A stretch of DNA of 64,000 bases from Alphaproteobacteria bacterium (GCA_017308475.1 JAFKEU010000004.1:124001-188000); one strand, 5' to 3'. Numbered from the stretch's first letter, positions 32,816 to 41,148 are shown. The notes: generated by a model not told the origin, from the sequence alone. Numbers and translations: made by a program.

Positions 32816-34209
32816 GGCAGCATATACCCGTGGTTCTGGTCTTCGCCGGTGCCGGCGGGATTGTTCCCCTCGTCCTCGACCTTGCCCTGGCCGAAGTGTT
32901 CGGACGGCGTCGGCAGGACCAAGTTGCTCAAGGGCGTCGCCAGATTCTTGGCAAGCGTGGGCTGGACCAGATGCGCCGTGATGATGACGACCAGATCGGT
33001 CTGGTCATTCTGGTAATTGGACGAACGGAACAGCGTGCCAAGGATCGGAATGTTGCCGAGCCAGGGGTACTGGCTGATTCCGTTGCTGAAATCGTTCTTC
33101 AGCAGACCGGCTATGGCAAAGCTCTGGCCGTCCCTCAGTTCGACAGTCGTCTTTGCGCGCCGCACCTTCAGGCCAGGCACGGTAAAGCCGTTGGCGGAGA
33201 TGGCCGCGGTATTGTCGAGCGAACTGACCTCGGAATTCATCACCAGGTTGATATAGTCCGTGCCCGTGATGGTGGGGGTGAACCCCAGGCCCACGCCGAA
33301 ATCCTTGTACTGGATCGTGACGGTCGGCGCGGCGCCATTGATCGACTGGACCACGGGAATAGGAAATTCGCCGCCCGCCAGAAAGCTTGCCGTGTCGCCC
33401 GAAAGCGCGACCAGATTGGGTTCGGCCAGCGTGCGCACGACGCCCTTCTTTTCCAGCGCGTTCAGGGTCGCCGACAGGTTGTATTGGCCGCTGTTGAAAA
33501 TGCCGGAAATCGCGCCGAAAGTGCCGCCGGCCGCGGCGGCAGTGCCCATGATGGAGGAGACCGAACTGCCCCGGTTGTCGTTGTAGGCAAGGTTGGTGTT
33601 GATCCCCAGATCCTTCAGGGCGCTGCGCTCAACCTCGGCAAAGCGCATCTCCAGCAGAACCTGCTGGCTGCCGCCCACGCTCAACATGTTGGTGATCTTG
33701 CCGGGCGCGAAATGATCGGCGATCGTCATGATCTGATGCAGGTGGTCTCCGCTCGACACCTGGCCCGACAGGACGATGGAATCGCCGGCGGGCGTGACGG
33801 CGACATGCTCGTCCGGCACCAGTTCCTGCAACCTTTGCCGAAGATCGGAAACATCATAGGTGACGACGACATCGACCACGGCCAGCACCGTTCCGCCGTC
33901 GCCCCGGATGGTCAGGTTGGTGGTGCCGTATTTGCGGCCCAGCACATAGATCAGGTTGCGCGAAAGCGGCACCGCATCGGCAACATCCTTGCTGCCGACC
34001 GATATCTCCCGATAGCTGCGGTCCAGATGCAGCAGCCTGGACTTGTTGAGCGGCACGACGAGCTGGCCGGCGGTCTGCCCCGCCTGAATTTCCGTAAGGC
34101 TATCGGCCGTCGCTGCGGGAAGCGGCGCGGTGGCCGGTTCAGCGGCTGCAAATGCGGGCAGGCCGGCCAGAACCAGGTCCGCGGCAAGAAGGAAGGAACA
34201 GAGTCTCAT
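32812..34209 (-). CDS. cpaC: Tad pilus outer-membrane secretin CpaC/RcpA
   Basis: A 465-residue secretin with a Sec signal (LLAADLVLAGLPAFAAAEP). The N-domain with SRLLHLDRSYREISVGSKDVADAVPLS is the BON/N0-like pilus part, followed by GTTNLTIRG and RLQELVPDEHVAV. The secretin core includes QVLLEMRFAEVERSALKDLG, FLAGGEFPIPV, IQYKDFGVGLGFTPTI and the C-terminal LRDGQSFAIAGLL and PWLGNIPILGTLFRS. It forms the outer-membrane gate for the Flp pilus. It starts 11 bases after cpaB. Confidence 0.95.
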   Translation of the reverse strand: MRLCSFLLAADLVLAGLPAFAAAEPATAPLPAATADSLTEIQAGQTAGQLVVPLNKSRLLHLDRSYREISVGSKDVADAVPLSRNLIYVLGRKYGTTNLTIRGDGGTVLAVVDVVVTYDVSDLRQRLQELVPDEHVAVTPAGDSIVLSGQVSSGDHLHQIMTIADHFAPGKITNMLSVGGSQQVLLEMRFAEVERSALKDLGINTNLAYNDNRGSSVSSIMGTAAAAGGTFGAISGIFNSGQYNLSATLNALEKKGVVRTLAEPNLVALSGDTASFLAGGEFPIPVVQSINGAAPTVTIQYKDFGVGLGFTPTITGTDYINLVMNSEVSSLDNTAAISANGFTVPGLKVRRAKTTVELRDGQSFAIAGLLKNDFSNGISQYPWLGNIPILGTLFRSSNYQNDQTDLVVIITAHLVQPTLAKNLATPLSNLVLPTPSEHFGQGKVEDEGNNPAGTGEDQNHGYMLP

Positions 34210-34220
34210 CGTTCACCGTC

Positions 34221-35033
34221 CTAGTTCAGGGCGCTTATGGGGTGATTGACCACCGAACCGTCGCCATAGCGCACGCGCACCACCGGGCGCGGCGCGACGT
34301 GGTGCGCGGCCGGACGGGGATTGGTCAGTTCGCTCTCGTTCACGCGCAGAGCGGCGACCTTGTCGAGCGTGTCCATATTGCGCAACGACAGGCTCAGCGT
34401 GCCCGCCTGCTGCGCCAGGGCCAGCTTTTGCGCCTGTTGCGGCGTCACCTCGACCGTCGCGGTCTGGCCGACCACCGGCTTGTCGGCACTTTGATCGGCA
34501 AGCTGATTGATGCCCAGAACCGTGACGTCCTGCAGGATCACGTCCGTGACATAGTTCTGCTGGCCGCCACCAAGGTTGCGGGTCAGAAGAATGTCGACAT
34601 GGTCGCCCGGAAGGATGAAGCCGGACACGCCGCTGACGGGGTCGATATGGATCGAAACAGCGCGCATGTCCTTGTCCACCCGCGCCGACATGATCGGCCG
34701 CGCCCCGAAGCCGGATATCTTGCTGTGCAGGACCGGTTCGCCCTGGACCAGGGCGGTCAGGACGATGCGGTCGGACGGGGACTGCGCGCCCTTGAAGATG
34801 TCAGCGATGTCGCTGAAGGCGCCGGCGGGCACCGACGCCTGTGGCCAGGCCACCGTCCGAAGAAAGCGCGCGCTGAGCTTGGTGCCAAAGGGCAGATCCT
34901 GCCCGGCCACGACCACGTTGGTCATTGGCACGCGGGGCGCCTGGCCGATATTGCGGATATAATAGTTCAGCAGCACGACCGCCACGACGGCCAGGATCAC
35001 GCCCAGAACAAGACCGAAATAGTTACGCCGCAT
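34221..35033 (-). CDS. cpaB: Flp pilus assembly protein CpaB/RcpC
   Basis: A 270-residue exported protein. An N-terminal TM segment (YFGLVLGVILAVVAVVLL) precedes a SAF/AFP-like domain: VVVAGQDLPFGTKLSARFLRTVAWP, SVPAGAFSDIADI and GFILPGDHVDILLT are the standard CpaB elements. It likely binds peptidoglycan or stabilises the secretin. The ATG at 35033 has GGAGGGG six bases upstream and opens directly into the TM segment; the 38-codon upstream extension is discarded. Confidence 0.92.
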   Translation of the reverse strand: MRRNYFGLVLGVILAVVAVVLLNYYIRNIGQAPRVPMTNVVVAGQDLPFGTKLSARFLRTVAWPQASVPAGAFSDIADIFKGAQSPSDRIVLTALVQGEPVLHSKISGFGARPIMSARVDKDMRAVSIHIDPVSGVSGFILPGDHVDILLTRNLGGGQQNYVTDVILQDVTVLGINQLADQSADKPVVGQTATVEVTPQQAQKLALAQQAGTLSLSLRNMDTLDKVAALRVNESELTNPRPAAHHVAPRPVVRVRYGDGSVVNHPISALN

Positions 35034-35203
35034 GAACCCCTCCGCCGAAGGCACCGCGGTCTTCGGACGCGGCCTGCCCTGCGAGAAACCCGTTCCAGCC
35101 GTGCCGCAGATTGGCACAGCCGGAACCGATAGGATGTCTGGTAGCAAGCCTCATGCCACCAGCAGTGCCGGCCGGCGCGGAGCCCGCGCGGGCCGGCTGT
35201 CCT

Positions 35204-35446
35204 TTACGGGACTGTGCAGCTCGTCGTGGTACCGCTATTCGCAGCCGCAGTAGACGCGCAGCTTGAAATGGCGGCGTCGACATTCTGCGCCGGCACAGCC
35301 AGCCCATTCATCATCAGCCAGCCCACGGTGATGGAGCCGATGACCAGCGCGCCGGCCAGGGCCACCCACTCCACCGTCACAAGACCGTCTTCCGAACGCA
35401 GGAAGCCGCGAAGGAAGCCGGTCGCTTCTGTTGCCAATTTGCGCAT
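35204..35446 (-). CDS. Flp/Fap-type pilin subunit
   Basis: This 80-residue protein is the likely major pilin. After a short basic leader (MRKLATEATGFLRGFLR) comes SEDGLVTVEWVALAGALVIG, in which G-LVTVEW supplies the prepilin cleavage Gly and +5 Glu, and a hydrophobic helix to about 46. A Ser/Thr/Ala-rich tail has two Cys (SSCAS, TSCTVP). It is longer in the leader than classic Flp (about 20 residues) but normal for alphaproteobacterial pilins. It is the first gene of the cluster, separated by 170 bases from cpaB, consistent with differential expression. Confidence 0.87.
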   Translation of the reverse strand: MRKLATEATGFLRGFLRSEDGLVTVEWVALAGALVIGSITVGWLMMNGLAVPAQNVDAAISSCASTAAANSGTTTSCTVP

Positions 35447-35822
35447 CTTTCACCTCTTTTATGCACTTGCGTTATTCACCCAGTCCAGCACATGCAGACC
35501 CCTGCATGGCCCCGGATTTCTATCCCATGGCGGCAACGTGCCGTTGCAGGTTTGAAGGCAGTACAAGTCCAACTAGACGGTACGAGGCTATTCAAAATCG
35601 CCCCACGAATTCGGTCCAATGCGAGACATGCAAGTCAATTCGGCGCCGGGCTGCCGATGGAAATCGAAACATCCTTAATTCGCAGCGCGCGCATAAGCTT
35701 GCAGCCGTCCGCAAGCCGCCGCTTCGGTTCCGGCAAAGGTGTCAAGGTTAAGATTGTGACTTGCCCGGCGCCGCGGTGACCCGAAAATCGGAATTTCCCA
35801 TTCAAAATTCCTTGGATATTAG
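35447..35822. other. Upstream region of the Tad operon
   Basis: No gene is seen. It contains the pilin ribosome-binding site (AGAGGTGAAAG on the minus strand), the palindrome at 35491-35508, and presumably the pilus promoter. Toward 35600-35820 the sequence is less GC-rich and grades into the cas1 remnant. Confidence 0.5.
35491..35508. promoter_or_regulatory. Palindrome upstream of the pilin gene
   Basis: CATGCAG (35491-35497) and CTGCATG (35502-35508) form a perfect 7-bp inverted repeat with a 4-base spacer, 45 bases upstream of the pilin ATG. It may be an operator or part of the promoter of the pilus operon. No regulator is identified. Confidence 0.4.
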
Positions 35823-36329
35823 AGAGCGGCAGCTGCCATCTACTATAATTACTGGCATGGCTTACCCTTAAAATGGGCGAAATTGTCTACACGTCCGATC
35901 CCGGAAAGCTGGAAAACGGTTGGTTCTCGTCAAATGGCTTGGCGAAAAGACGCCAACCAAGCTCGTCACCCCCTAAATGCCATGCTGAATTATGGGTATG
36001 GTGTGCTTATCAGTCAGCTTCACGCCGACATCGTGGCGGCGGGTTTTGACCCCTCAATTGGCCTCGCTCAGTTCAGAGCTAGGAATCGCACTCCCTTGGT
36101 CTATGACCTTATCGAACCACTTCGGCCCGTAGTGGATCGGGAGGTACTCTCCTTTGCGCTGGCCCATACGTTTACGCCTGGTGATTTCACGATCAATCAA
36201 TGGGGCGGGTGCAGGCTCAATCCGCAAATGGCAAAGAACCTCGTTTCTAATCTTTCTAAAATTGAAAGCCGGGAATATTTGTGGGATTTTACAGCGGGAA
36301 TTCGAGATCAGATAAATCGGGGACGCTAA
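35823..36329 (+). pseudogene. Decayed orphan cas1 (C-terminal half)
   Basis: The plus-strand frame reads RAAAAIYYNYWHGLPLKW, PIPESWKTVGSR, HPLNAMLNYGYGVL, GFDPSIGLAQFRARNRT, LVYDLIEPLRPVVDREVLSF and GDFTINQWGGCRLNPQMAKNLV. These blocks match, in order, the catalytic half of Cas1 integrases. The in-frame TAG at 35820-35822 and loss of similarity upstream remove the N-terminal domain and the catalytic Glu region. The conserved His (usually GxxH before the loop) is Gln here (GLAQ); the Asp of YDLIEP remains. The frame could be translated from TTG at 35883 (148 residues) but cannot encode an active integrase. No cas2, effector genes or CRISPR array are in the window. GC is low. Confidence 0.8.
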
Positions 36330-36429
36330 TGTTCGCTATGAGGCCGGCCAAGGCACGCTATTGGCTTGGCATGGGTGTTTCAGCCTCATCCCAACTCGTG
36401 GGGATAAAATGAGCGATCTGCGCAGAACC

Positions 36430-37899
36430 CTATCTGTGATCGATCGATGCCGCCAAATAATCCCTAGTTGAAGGAGCGGTGATAAAGCCTATTTCATGAC
36501 CCAAAACACTGATTGGTGTTGCACTGCGGTCAATCTGTTCGAGCACGATCAAATTTTGCCGGGGATCCGGCGCGAATAGCAGCTGCGCGGCGCGAGCGGT
36601 AACGGCAGGTACCGCATAGGATGTACCGGTAGCTTGTGCATATCCGCCTCCCATTTTGGCCACGTTTACATTTACGCCCAGCGCCGCAAACCGGGCGCCA
36701 GGGCTGGCATCGATTTCAGGACGCCGGTCTCTGTCCACCGAGGTCACCGCAACCACACCTGGATAGGCGGCAGGGTAGCTCAGAGGGGCCGCCGGCCCGC
36801 CGTTTCCCACCGCCGCAACCAGCATGTGTCCGGTACCGAGAAACGCTTTGACCGCTGCGGCCAAAAGCGCGTTGGGCGGGCCGGCAAGGCTGACATTCGT
36901 CACCGCAATTCTGTTCTGGGCAAGCCAATTCAACGCCTGGGCGATCTCTTCGGCGCTGCCGCCATCAACCGCGCCGCCGAATACATCGGCTGCGTAGAGA
37001 TGGGCATCGGGTAGATAACCCGAGAACTCCGTGCTGCGTCCTACCAGCAGGGACGCGATGGCCGTTCCGTGCAGGGTGGGCTGGCCAGTACATCCCGGAA
37101 CAAAGCATTTGGATTGAATGTCCACCGCTTCCAGTGCGCGATGGCGCTTGTCGAAAGCGCCATCGATCATGCCAAGCCGAATCTCGCGGTTACTGAGCGG
37201 GACCTGCGGCGCCGATTCAACCGAGGCAGGCACAACGGACGGCTTGCCACTGCCTGTCGGACTGTAGAGATGCGCGTAATCATAGATGCCAGCTGAATCG
37301 GCCCGGCGTAGCGCCGCCAGGCCATCGGCCGCCGACATGCCGTCCGGCGTGGCGAGCGTCGCGACGGACAACCCAAGTGATCCGAGTTGATCAATTTTTT
37401 CGAGATGAAAATGCAGCCTCTGAGCAATGGCGAGACTTGTCTGGCTGGGTGAGAGCGCGAGGATCCGATCCCGGATTACTGGATGGCCCGCCGTATCCTG
37501 GGCAACTGCTAGCGCCACGGCCTGTGTGTTGTTGGGGCGTCCGACAAGATCGTGGCCCGACTGCACAAGGTCGCGAATGACCTGGCCCGGCGCGGTTGCG
37601 GCAGCGCCATCCAGTGCATTGCCGGCCGCAACCGGCAGGGTCGCGACAGGAGGCAAAGTAACGGCTGGCGGCGGACCAACACTGCCAAGACCAGCGCCGA
37701 CGCTTGGAGGTGGGCCGCCTATTGCACCCGCCACACTTGCGGGAATTCCGCCGACCACAGGAGGAACACCCGTGCCGACAGGCGGGCCGACGCCAAATCC
37801 CCCAATCCCGCCAGGAGGCCCGCCCAGGCCACGACCCTGCGCCAAATCGGGACCGGCTAGGCACACGGTCAATAGAGAGGCGACCACGAGACGTTTCAT
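36430..37899 (-). CDS. Secreted subtilisin-like serine protease (S8 family)
   Basis: A 489-residue exported protease. A Sec signal (VASLLTVCLAGPDLAQG) precedes a Gly/Pro/Val-rich segment (about 22-92) with repeated GPP and VPP words. A predicted propeptide or linker follows, then the S8 domain. The triad is D246 in RLGMIDGAFD, H277 in LHGTAIASLLVG and S427 in GTSYAVPAV, with the oxyanion Asn in AVGNGGP (366). The catalytic domain is short, about 250 residues. It diverges from the ECF sigma gene across 100-110 bases and is probably part of the same functional cassette. Two Cys (CFVPGC) near the active site may form a disulfide. Confidence 0.9.
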   Translation of the reverse strand: MKRLVVASLLTVCLAGPDLAQGRGLGGPPGGIGGFGVGPPVGTGVPPVVGGIPASVAGAIGGPPPSVGAGLGSVGPPPAVTLPPVATLPVAAGNALDGAAATAPGQVIRDLVQSGHDLVGRPNNTQAVALAVAQDTAGHPVIRDRILALSPSQTSLAIAQRLHFHLEKIDQLGSLGLSVATLATPDGMSAADGLAALRRADSAGIYDYAHLYSPTGSGKPSVVPASVESAPQVPLSNREIRLGMIDGAFDKRHRALEAVDIQSKCFVPGCTGQPTLHGTAIASLLVGRSTEFSGYLPDAHLYAADVFGGAVDGGSAEEIAQALNWLAQNRIAVTNVSLAGPPNALLAAAVKAFLGTGHMLVAAVGNGGPAAPLSYPAAYPGVVAVTSVDRDRRPEIDASPGARFAALGVNVNVAKMGGGYAQATGTSYAVPAVTARAAQLLFAPDPRQNLIVLEQIDRSATPISVLGHEIGFITAPSTRDYLAASIDHR

Positions 37900-37973
37900 T
37901 GCTACCTTGCTTATTGAATTATCCTACAACGTTGGCCACAGGAAATTCATCGCAAAAGTAATTTTTCCGGCTT

Positions 37974-38000
37974 GGGAAGAAAAGCGTACAGCCGCCGTTA
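37974..38000 (+). promoter_or_regulatory. Putative ECF promoter for the sigma factor gene
   Basis: GGGAAGAAAA (37974-37983), 12 bases, then CGTTA (37996-38000). The same two blocks with the same 12-base spacing recur at 39242-39268. The layout resembles ECF -35 (GGAA-like) and -10 (CGTT-like) elements, suggesting autoregulation. Confidence 0.55.
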
Positions 38001-38011
38001 TGTCAGCAAAA

Positions 38012-38509
38012 ATGACATCTTCAGATCAGATTCGGGCCCAAGTATTGGTCGAATTGCCCCGTTTGCGCCGTTTTGCGATCGCGCTGACGGGGTCGGTGGC
38101 CGATGGCGATGACTTGGTTCAGGACACGGTTGAACGCGCTTTGAGAAACTTACATCGCTGGGAGCCAGGTACGCAGATGGACTGTTGGCTTTTCCGGATC
38201 GCTCGGAACCGCTTTATCGACGGCAAGCGAGCTGCGAAGCGGCAAAATCTGGTGCCGATGGAAGCCGCCGAGGGCTTAGCTGCTACGGCACTGGATGGTG
38301 CACGCGCGGCAGAGGCCAGAATGGAGTTGCACGCTGTTGATGCAGCACTTCAAACCTTGCCGGATGAGCAGCGCGAAGCTCTGGCGTTGGTGCTCATCGA
38401 GGGACTGCCCTATCGGCAAGCCGCCGACCTGCTGGGCATTCCCATCGGAACTTTGACCAGTCGAATCGGACGGGCCCGGCAGAGCCTCGCCCTGGCCCTG
38501 GGAGTCTGA
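38012..38509 (+). CDS. ECF-type RNA polymerase sigma factor
   Basis: A 165-residue sigma-70 family factor with only regions 2 and 4. Region 2 runs from VELPRLRRFAIALTGS through DGDDLVQDTVERALRNLHRW and MDCWLFRIARNRFIDGKRA; region 4 is AALQTLPDEQREALALVLIE then LPYRQAADLLGIPIGTLTSR, a clear helix-turn-helix. I start at the ATG at 38012 because the proposed -10 element ends at 38000; an ATG at 38000 would add four residues. The anti-sigma gene begins one base after the stop. Confidence 0.9.
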   Translation: MTSSDQIRAQVLVELPRLRRFAIALTGSVADGDDLVQDTVERALRNLHRWEPGTQMDCWLFRIARNRFIDGKRAAKRQNLVPMEAAEGLAATALDGARAAEARMELHAVDAALQTLPDEQREALALVLIEGLPYRQAADLLGIPIGTLTSRIGRARQSLALALGV

Positions 38510-38510
38510 G

Positions 38511-39221
38511 ATGCACTTGGACAAGGACATTTTGAATCGGTTTATCGATGGCGAGCTGGCGCCAGCGGAAATGGTTCAGGTCGCCCAGCAGTTGGCCTCG
38601 GAGCCCGGTTGGAGCGCTTACCTGCGGTCCCAGGAAAAACTCAAGACGGTGCTTGCGGAGCGCTTTCGCCAGGTCGAAACAACTGTGCCGCAACGGCTTA
38701 TCGATGCGGCCAAGAAAGCGCCTCTGTCGCCCTGGTGGACCGCCCAGATGCGCTTGCGGGAAATTCTGGCCATGCGCTGGCTGATACCTGCCGGCAGTTT
38801 GCTGGCGGCGAGTCTGTTCGTGCTGTGGTTCGCCGCACCCAGCGGCTTGCTCATGGAGGACGCATCGGGCCACATGATCGCAGGGGCACGGCTTGCCGAA
38901 ACCCTCAATACGCAGTTGGCCTCAGCTGGAAATCCTTCAGCAACCACCCAAATCGGCATCAGTTTTCGCGATAGGACAGGCCACGATTGCCGGACGTTCG
39001 TCAGTGGATCGAATGCAGGCCTTGCCTGCCATCAGGACGATGCATGGCAAATTCAGGTTCTCGCATCCACAGCAAGAGAAGACCCAGGAGCCGCGTACCA
39101 AATGGCAGGTGCAGCCATGCCCCCAGCTGTCCGGGACCGAGTCCAGGCCATCATCGCCGGTTCCCCTTTCGACGCCGCCGCCGAACGCGCAGCCCGCGAT
39201 AGGCATTGGTCCGGTCAATAA
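38511..39221 (+). CDS. Membrane anti-sigma factor
   Basis: A 236-residue protein with an N-terminal anti-sigma domain (LDKDILNRFIDGELAPAEMVQVAQQLASEPG, given by its start 'DKDILNRFIDGEL'). A single TM helix (WLIPAGSLLAASLFVLWFAA, about 90-109) is followed by a periplasmic domain with two Cys (HDCRTFV, LACHQDD) separated by 17 residues. The lack of an HxxxCxxC zinc motif sets it apart from ZAS-type anti-sigmas. It should hold the sigma factor at the membrane until an envelope signal arrives. It is immediately downstream of the sigma gene. Confidence 0.85.
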   Translation: MHLDKDILNRFIDGELAPAEMVQVAQQLASEPGWSAYLRSQEKLKTVLAERFRQVETTVPQRLIDAAKKAPLSPWWTAQMRLREILAMRWLIPAGSLLAASLFVLWFAAPSGLLMEDASGHMIAGARLAETLNTQLASAGNPSATTQIGISFRDRTGHDCRTFVSGSNAGLACHQDDAWQIQVLASTAREDPGAAYQMAGAAMPPAVRDRVQAIIAGSPFDAAAERAARDRHWSGQ

Positions 39222-39241
39222 ATAGAAAATTCACCGCACGC

Positions 39242-39268
39242 GGGAAGAAAATCTCGCAATCCACGTTA
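39242..39268 (+). promoter_or_regulatory. Putative ECF promoter upstream of the barrel gene
   Basis: GGGAAGAAAA (39242-39251), 12 bases, then CGTTA (39264-39268), the same as before the sigma gene. It lies in the 153-base gap before the outer-membrane protein gene and would give a 5' leader of about 100 bases. Confidence 0.55.
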
Positions 39269-39374
39269 GTGCGTTATGACCGTTTCGGGTTCATCTGGCA
39301 GCTTTGGCAATCTGGCCGCCAATCACCGGGTTCAGGCGGTTTATTTGCATTAATAGGCAAGGCGGGGAGTTTTG

Positions 39375-40136
39375 ATGTCAAAGAGTTTAGGGGCATTCTT
39401 CGTATTGACAGGTTTGCTGGGCCTGTCCGCCCATGCCCAAGCCGCTACAACCTGGAATTTCGCTACAGGGGTCGATTATTCCGCAGGCAAGTACGGCGCG
39501 GCATCGGACACGACCGTTTTCAGTCTGCCCTTCGCCGCCCGGGCACAAACAGGTCAGTTTCGACTGGATCTGACGGTCCCCTATCTATGGGAAAAGGGGC
39601 CAGGGGACTTTGCTGGCGGCGGCGTTGTAGTACCGAACGGAACAGTGACGAGCCGTTCTGGTGTGGGTGACGTAAATTTGGGTGCGGCCTGGCAATTGCA
39701 CGCCGACGATTCGTCGTTTCCTGCATTTGAAATTGAAGGCAACCTGAAGGTGCCCACGGCGGGCACTGGGCTGGGTACCGGCAAGTTCGATTATGGCTTA
39801 CAGGCCAACGTCAACCACACGTTCGGCCGCGTCATGCTTTTTGGCTCGCTTGGCTACCAATGGATGCATGACTTTCGCGGATACGACCTCAGAAATGGAG
39901 TGACCGCCTCCGTTGGCGCGAATTTCAAAATCGGAAACACCGTCAATGCTGGTCTGACCGCCAGTTATCGCCAACCCTATTATGCGCCTTTGGGCGAACA
40001 GGCCAGCGCATCGCCCTACCTGCTCTGGTCATTCGCTCCGAAATGGCGGATCAGCACATACCTGCTTACGGGGTTTTCCAAGGCGAGCCCGCGTATTGGC
40101 GGGGGAGTTCGCCTGATATTGCTCAGCAGTGGATGA
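39375..40136 (+). CDS. Outer-membrane beta-barrel protein (transporter-like)
   Basis: A 253-residue protein with a Sec signal ending HAQAA and alternating amphipathic strands throughout: TWNFATGVDYSAGKYG, FRLDLTVPYLWEKG, GVGDVNLGAAWQL, FEIEGNLKVPTAGTGLGTGK, FDYGLQANVNHTFGRVMLFGS and a C-terminal IGGGVRLILLSSG. 'GVGDv.lga...' and 'vKvPTa....lGtG..d' are typical of the MetA-pathway/phenol-transport-like outer-membrane family. The ATG has GGGGAG upstream. It is likely a pore for the protease or the repeat protein of this cassette, which is inference. Confidence 0.75.
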   Translation: MSKSLGAFFVLTGLLGLSAHAQAATTWNFATGVDYSAGKYGAASDTTVFSLPFAARAQTGQFRLDLTVPYLWEKGPGDFAGGGVVVPNGTVTSRSGVGDVNLGAAWQLHADDSSFPAFEIEGNLKVPTAGTGLGTGKFDYGLQANVNHTFGRVMLFGSLGYQWMHDFRGYDLRNGVTASVGANFKIGNTVNAGLTASYRQPYYAPLGEQASASPYLLWSFAPKWRISTYLLTGFSKASPRIGGGVRLILLSSG

Positions 40137-40189
40137 AAACGGTCGGTCGTTCGTTCTGAATTGACCATGCAACGAAACGAGGTGTCGTC

Positions 40190-40837
40190 ATGAAGTACTT
40201 TGCAGCATCGCTGATGGCCGCCAGTGCCCTGCTTCTGGTGAGCGATCCGGTATTCGCAGCTGGCCCGCCAATGGGGCTCACAATGGGCCCGCCTGCCAGC
40301 GTGACCATGGGGCCACCTGCCAGCGTAACCATGGGCCCGCCTGCCAGCGTGACCATGGGGCCACCGGCCAGCGTGACCATGGGCCCGCCTGCCGCAGCAC
40401 TTGCACATATTCCTGACGGCGTGCCGCTTGGCCAGCCGGCTGTATTGCCCCAAGGCGCAGACGCTTCAACCGGAGTCACGATTGGTGGAGCGGTCAGCGC
40501 TTCGGCAGGTACCAATGCAGCAAATGCCAATGGCAATGCCGGGTTAAGCGGCGCTGCTAATATTCTGGGCAATTTGAACGCTGCCCATGCTTCGTCGGAG
40601 GGCATGGTGCACGCATCTGCCGATTCCGTCGTGGGTGAAATTGCCACGTACAAAAGTGCGATGAACGCAGCGCTTTCTGAGACTGACCAGGCCACCCAGA
40701 CTTCTGACATCACAGCCGCACGCGAGCAGCTAGCATTGGCTACGAATAAGCAATTAACGGCCGATGCTGCCAGCCAGCTTGATGCTCAGTTGGGCATACA
40801 GGGGGCCGATCCCACACTCGGCACTTCGACCCCATAA
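40190..40837 (+). CDS. Secreted Ala-rich protein with MGPPASVT repeats
   Basis: A 215-residue exported protein. The Sec signal ends PVFAA. Residues about 25-70 contain four perfect or near-perfect octapeptides MGPPASVT plus a partial fifth, encoded by a 24-bp tandem repeat. The rest is Ala/Asn/Ser-rich (AGTNAANANGNAGLSGAANI) with a helical C-terminal half (YKSAMNAALSETDQATQ, REQLALATNKQL). No Cys, no known domain. It lies 53 bases after the barrel gene and ends before a strong terminator. It resembles a cell-surface or exported polymer; the protease may process it. Confidence 0.7.
   Translation: MKYFAASLMAASALLLVSDPVFAAGPPMGLTMGPPASVTMGPPASVTMGPPASVTMGPPASVTMGPPAAALAHIPDGVPLGQPAVLPQGADASTGVTIGGAVSASAGTNAANANGNAGLSGAANILGNLNAAHASSEGMVHASADSVVGEIATYKSAMNAALSETDQATQTSDITAAREQLALATNKQLTADAASQLDAQLGIQGADPTLGTSTP
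40283..40393 (+). repeat. 24-bp in-frame tandem repeat
   Basis: Units begin at 40283, 40307, 40331, 40355 and 40379 (the last partial, 15 bases). Units alternate at third-codon positions (GGCCCGCCT or GGGCCACCT), so the peptide MGPPASVT is constant while the DNA has partly diverged, which points to selection on the peptide. Confidence 0.9.
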
Positions 40838-40874
40838 ATTGTGAGACTCTGGTGGCCGAGGAAACTCACCGCCT

Positions 40875-40911
40875 AATCCTCCGAACTGATTTTCAGTTCG
40901 GAGGATTTTTT
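40875..40911 (+). terminator. Strong rho-independent terminator
   Basis: A perfect 15-bp stem (AATCCTCCGAACTGA, 40875-40889, with TCAGTTCGGAGGATT, 40893-40907) with a TTT loop and a following T-run to 40911. It ends the sigma/anti-sigma/barrel/repeat-protein transcription unit. Confidence 0.9.
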
Positions 40912-40973
40912 ATATGGGAACCAGAGAAATTCGAACGGGAGTGTAAAGTTGATGTTCTTTCTCTTTACCCCCC

Positions 40974-40997
40974 CCCCGGCTAGTCCGGGGCTTTTTT
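40974..40997 (+). terminator. Second, weaker terminator
   Basis: CCCCGG (40974-40979), loop CTAGT, CCGGGG (40985-40990), then C and six T. It is preceded by a run of nine or more C. It would back up the terminator at 40875. Confidence 0.55.
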
Positions 40998-41148
40998 AAT
41001 GGCCGATAGAGAGCGGTGAACGAAGCCTTGTTCGACAATATCGGCAGCATCCGATTTTGGGCGCGAGGGTCGGTAGCGGCAGCGTTCCGACACCGCGCGA
41101 TCCGAGCGTCCGCGAGGACGAGGAACATGCCTTGGGCATGTTCCGAGC

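Noticed and set aside
40283..40393. CRISPR-like array
   Set aside because: The units are 24 bp with no spacers and encode an octapeptide in frame, so this is a coding tandem repeat.
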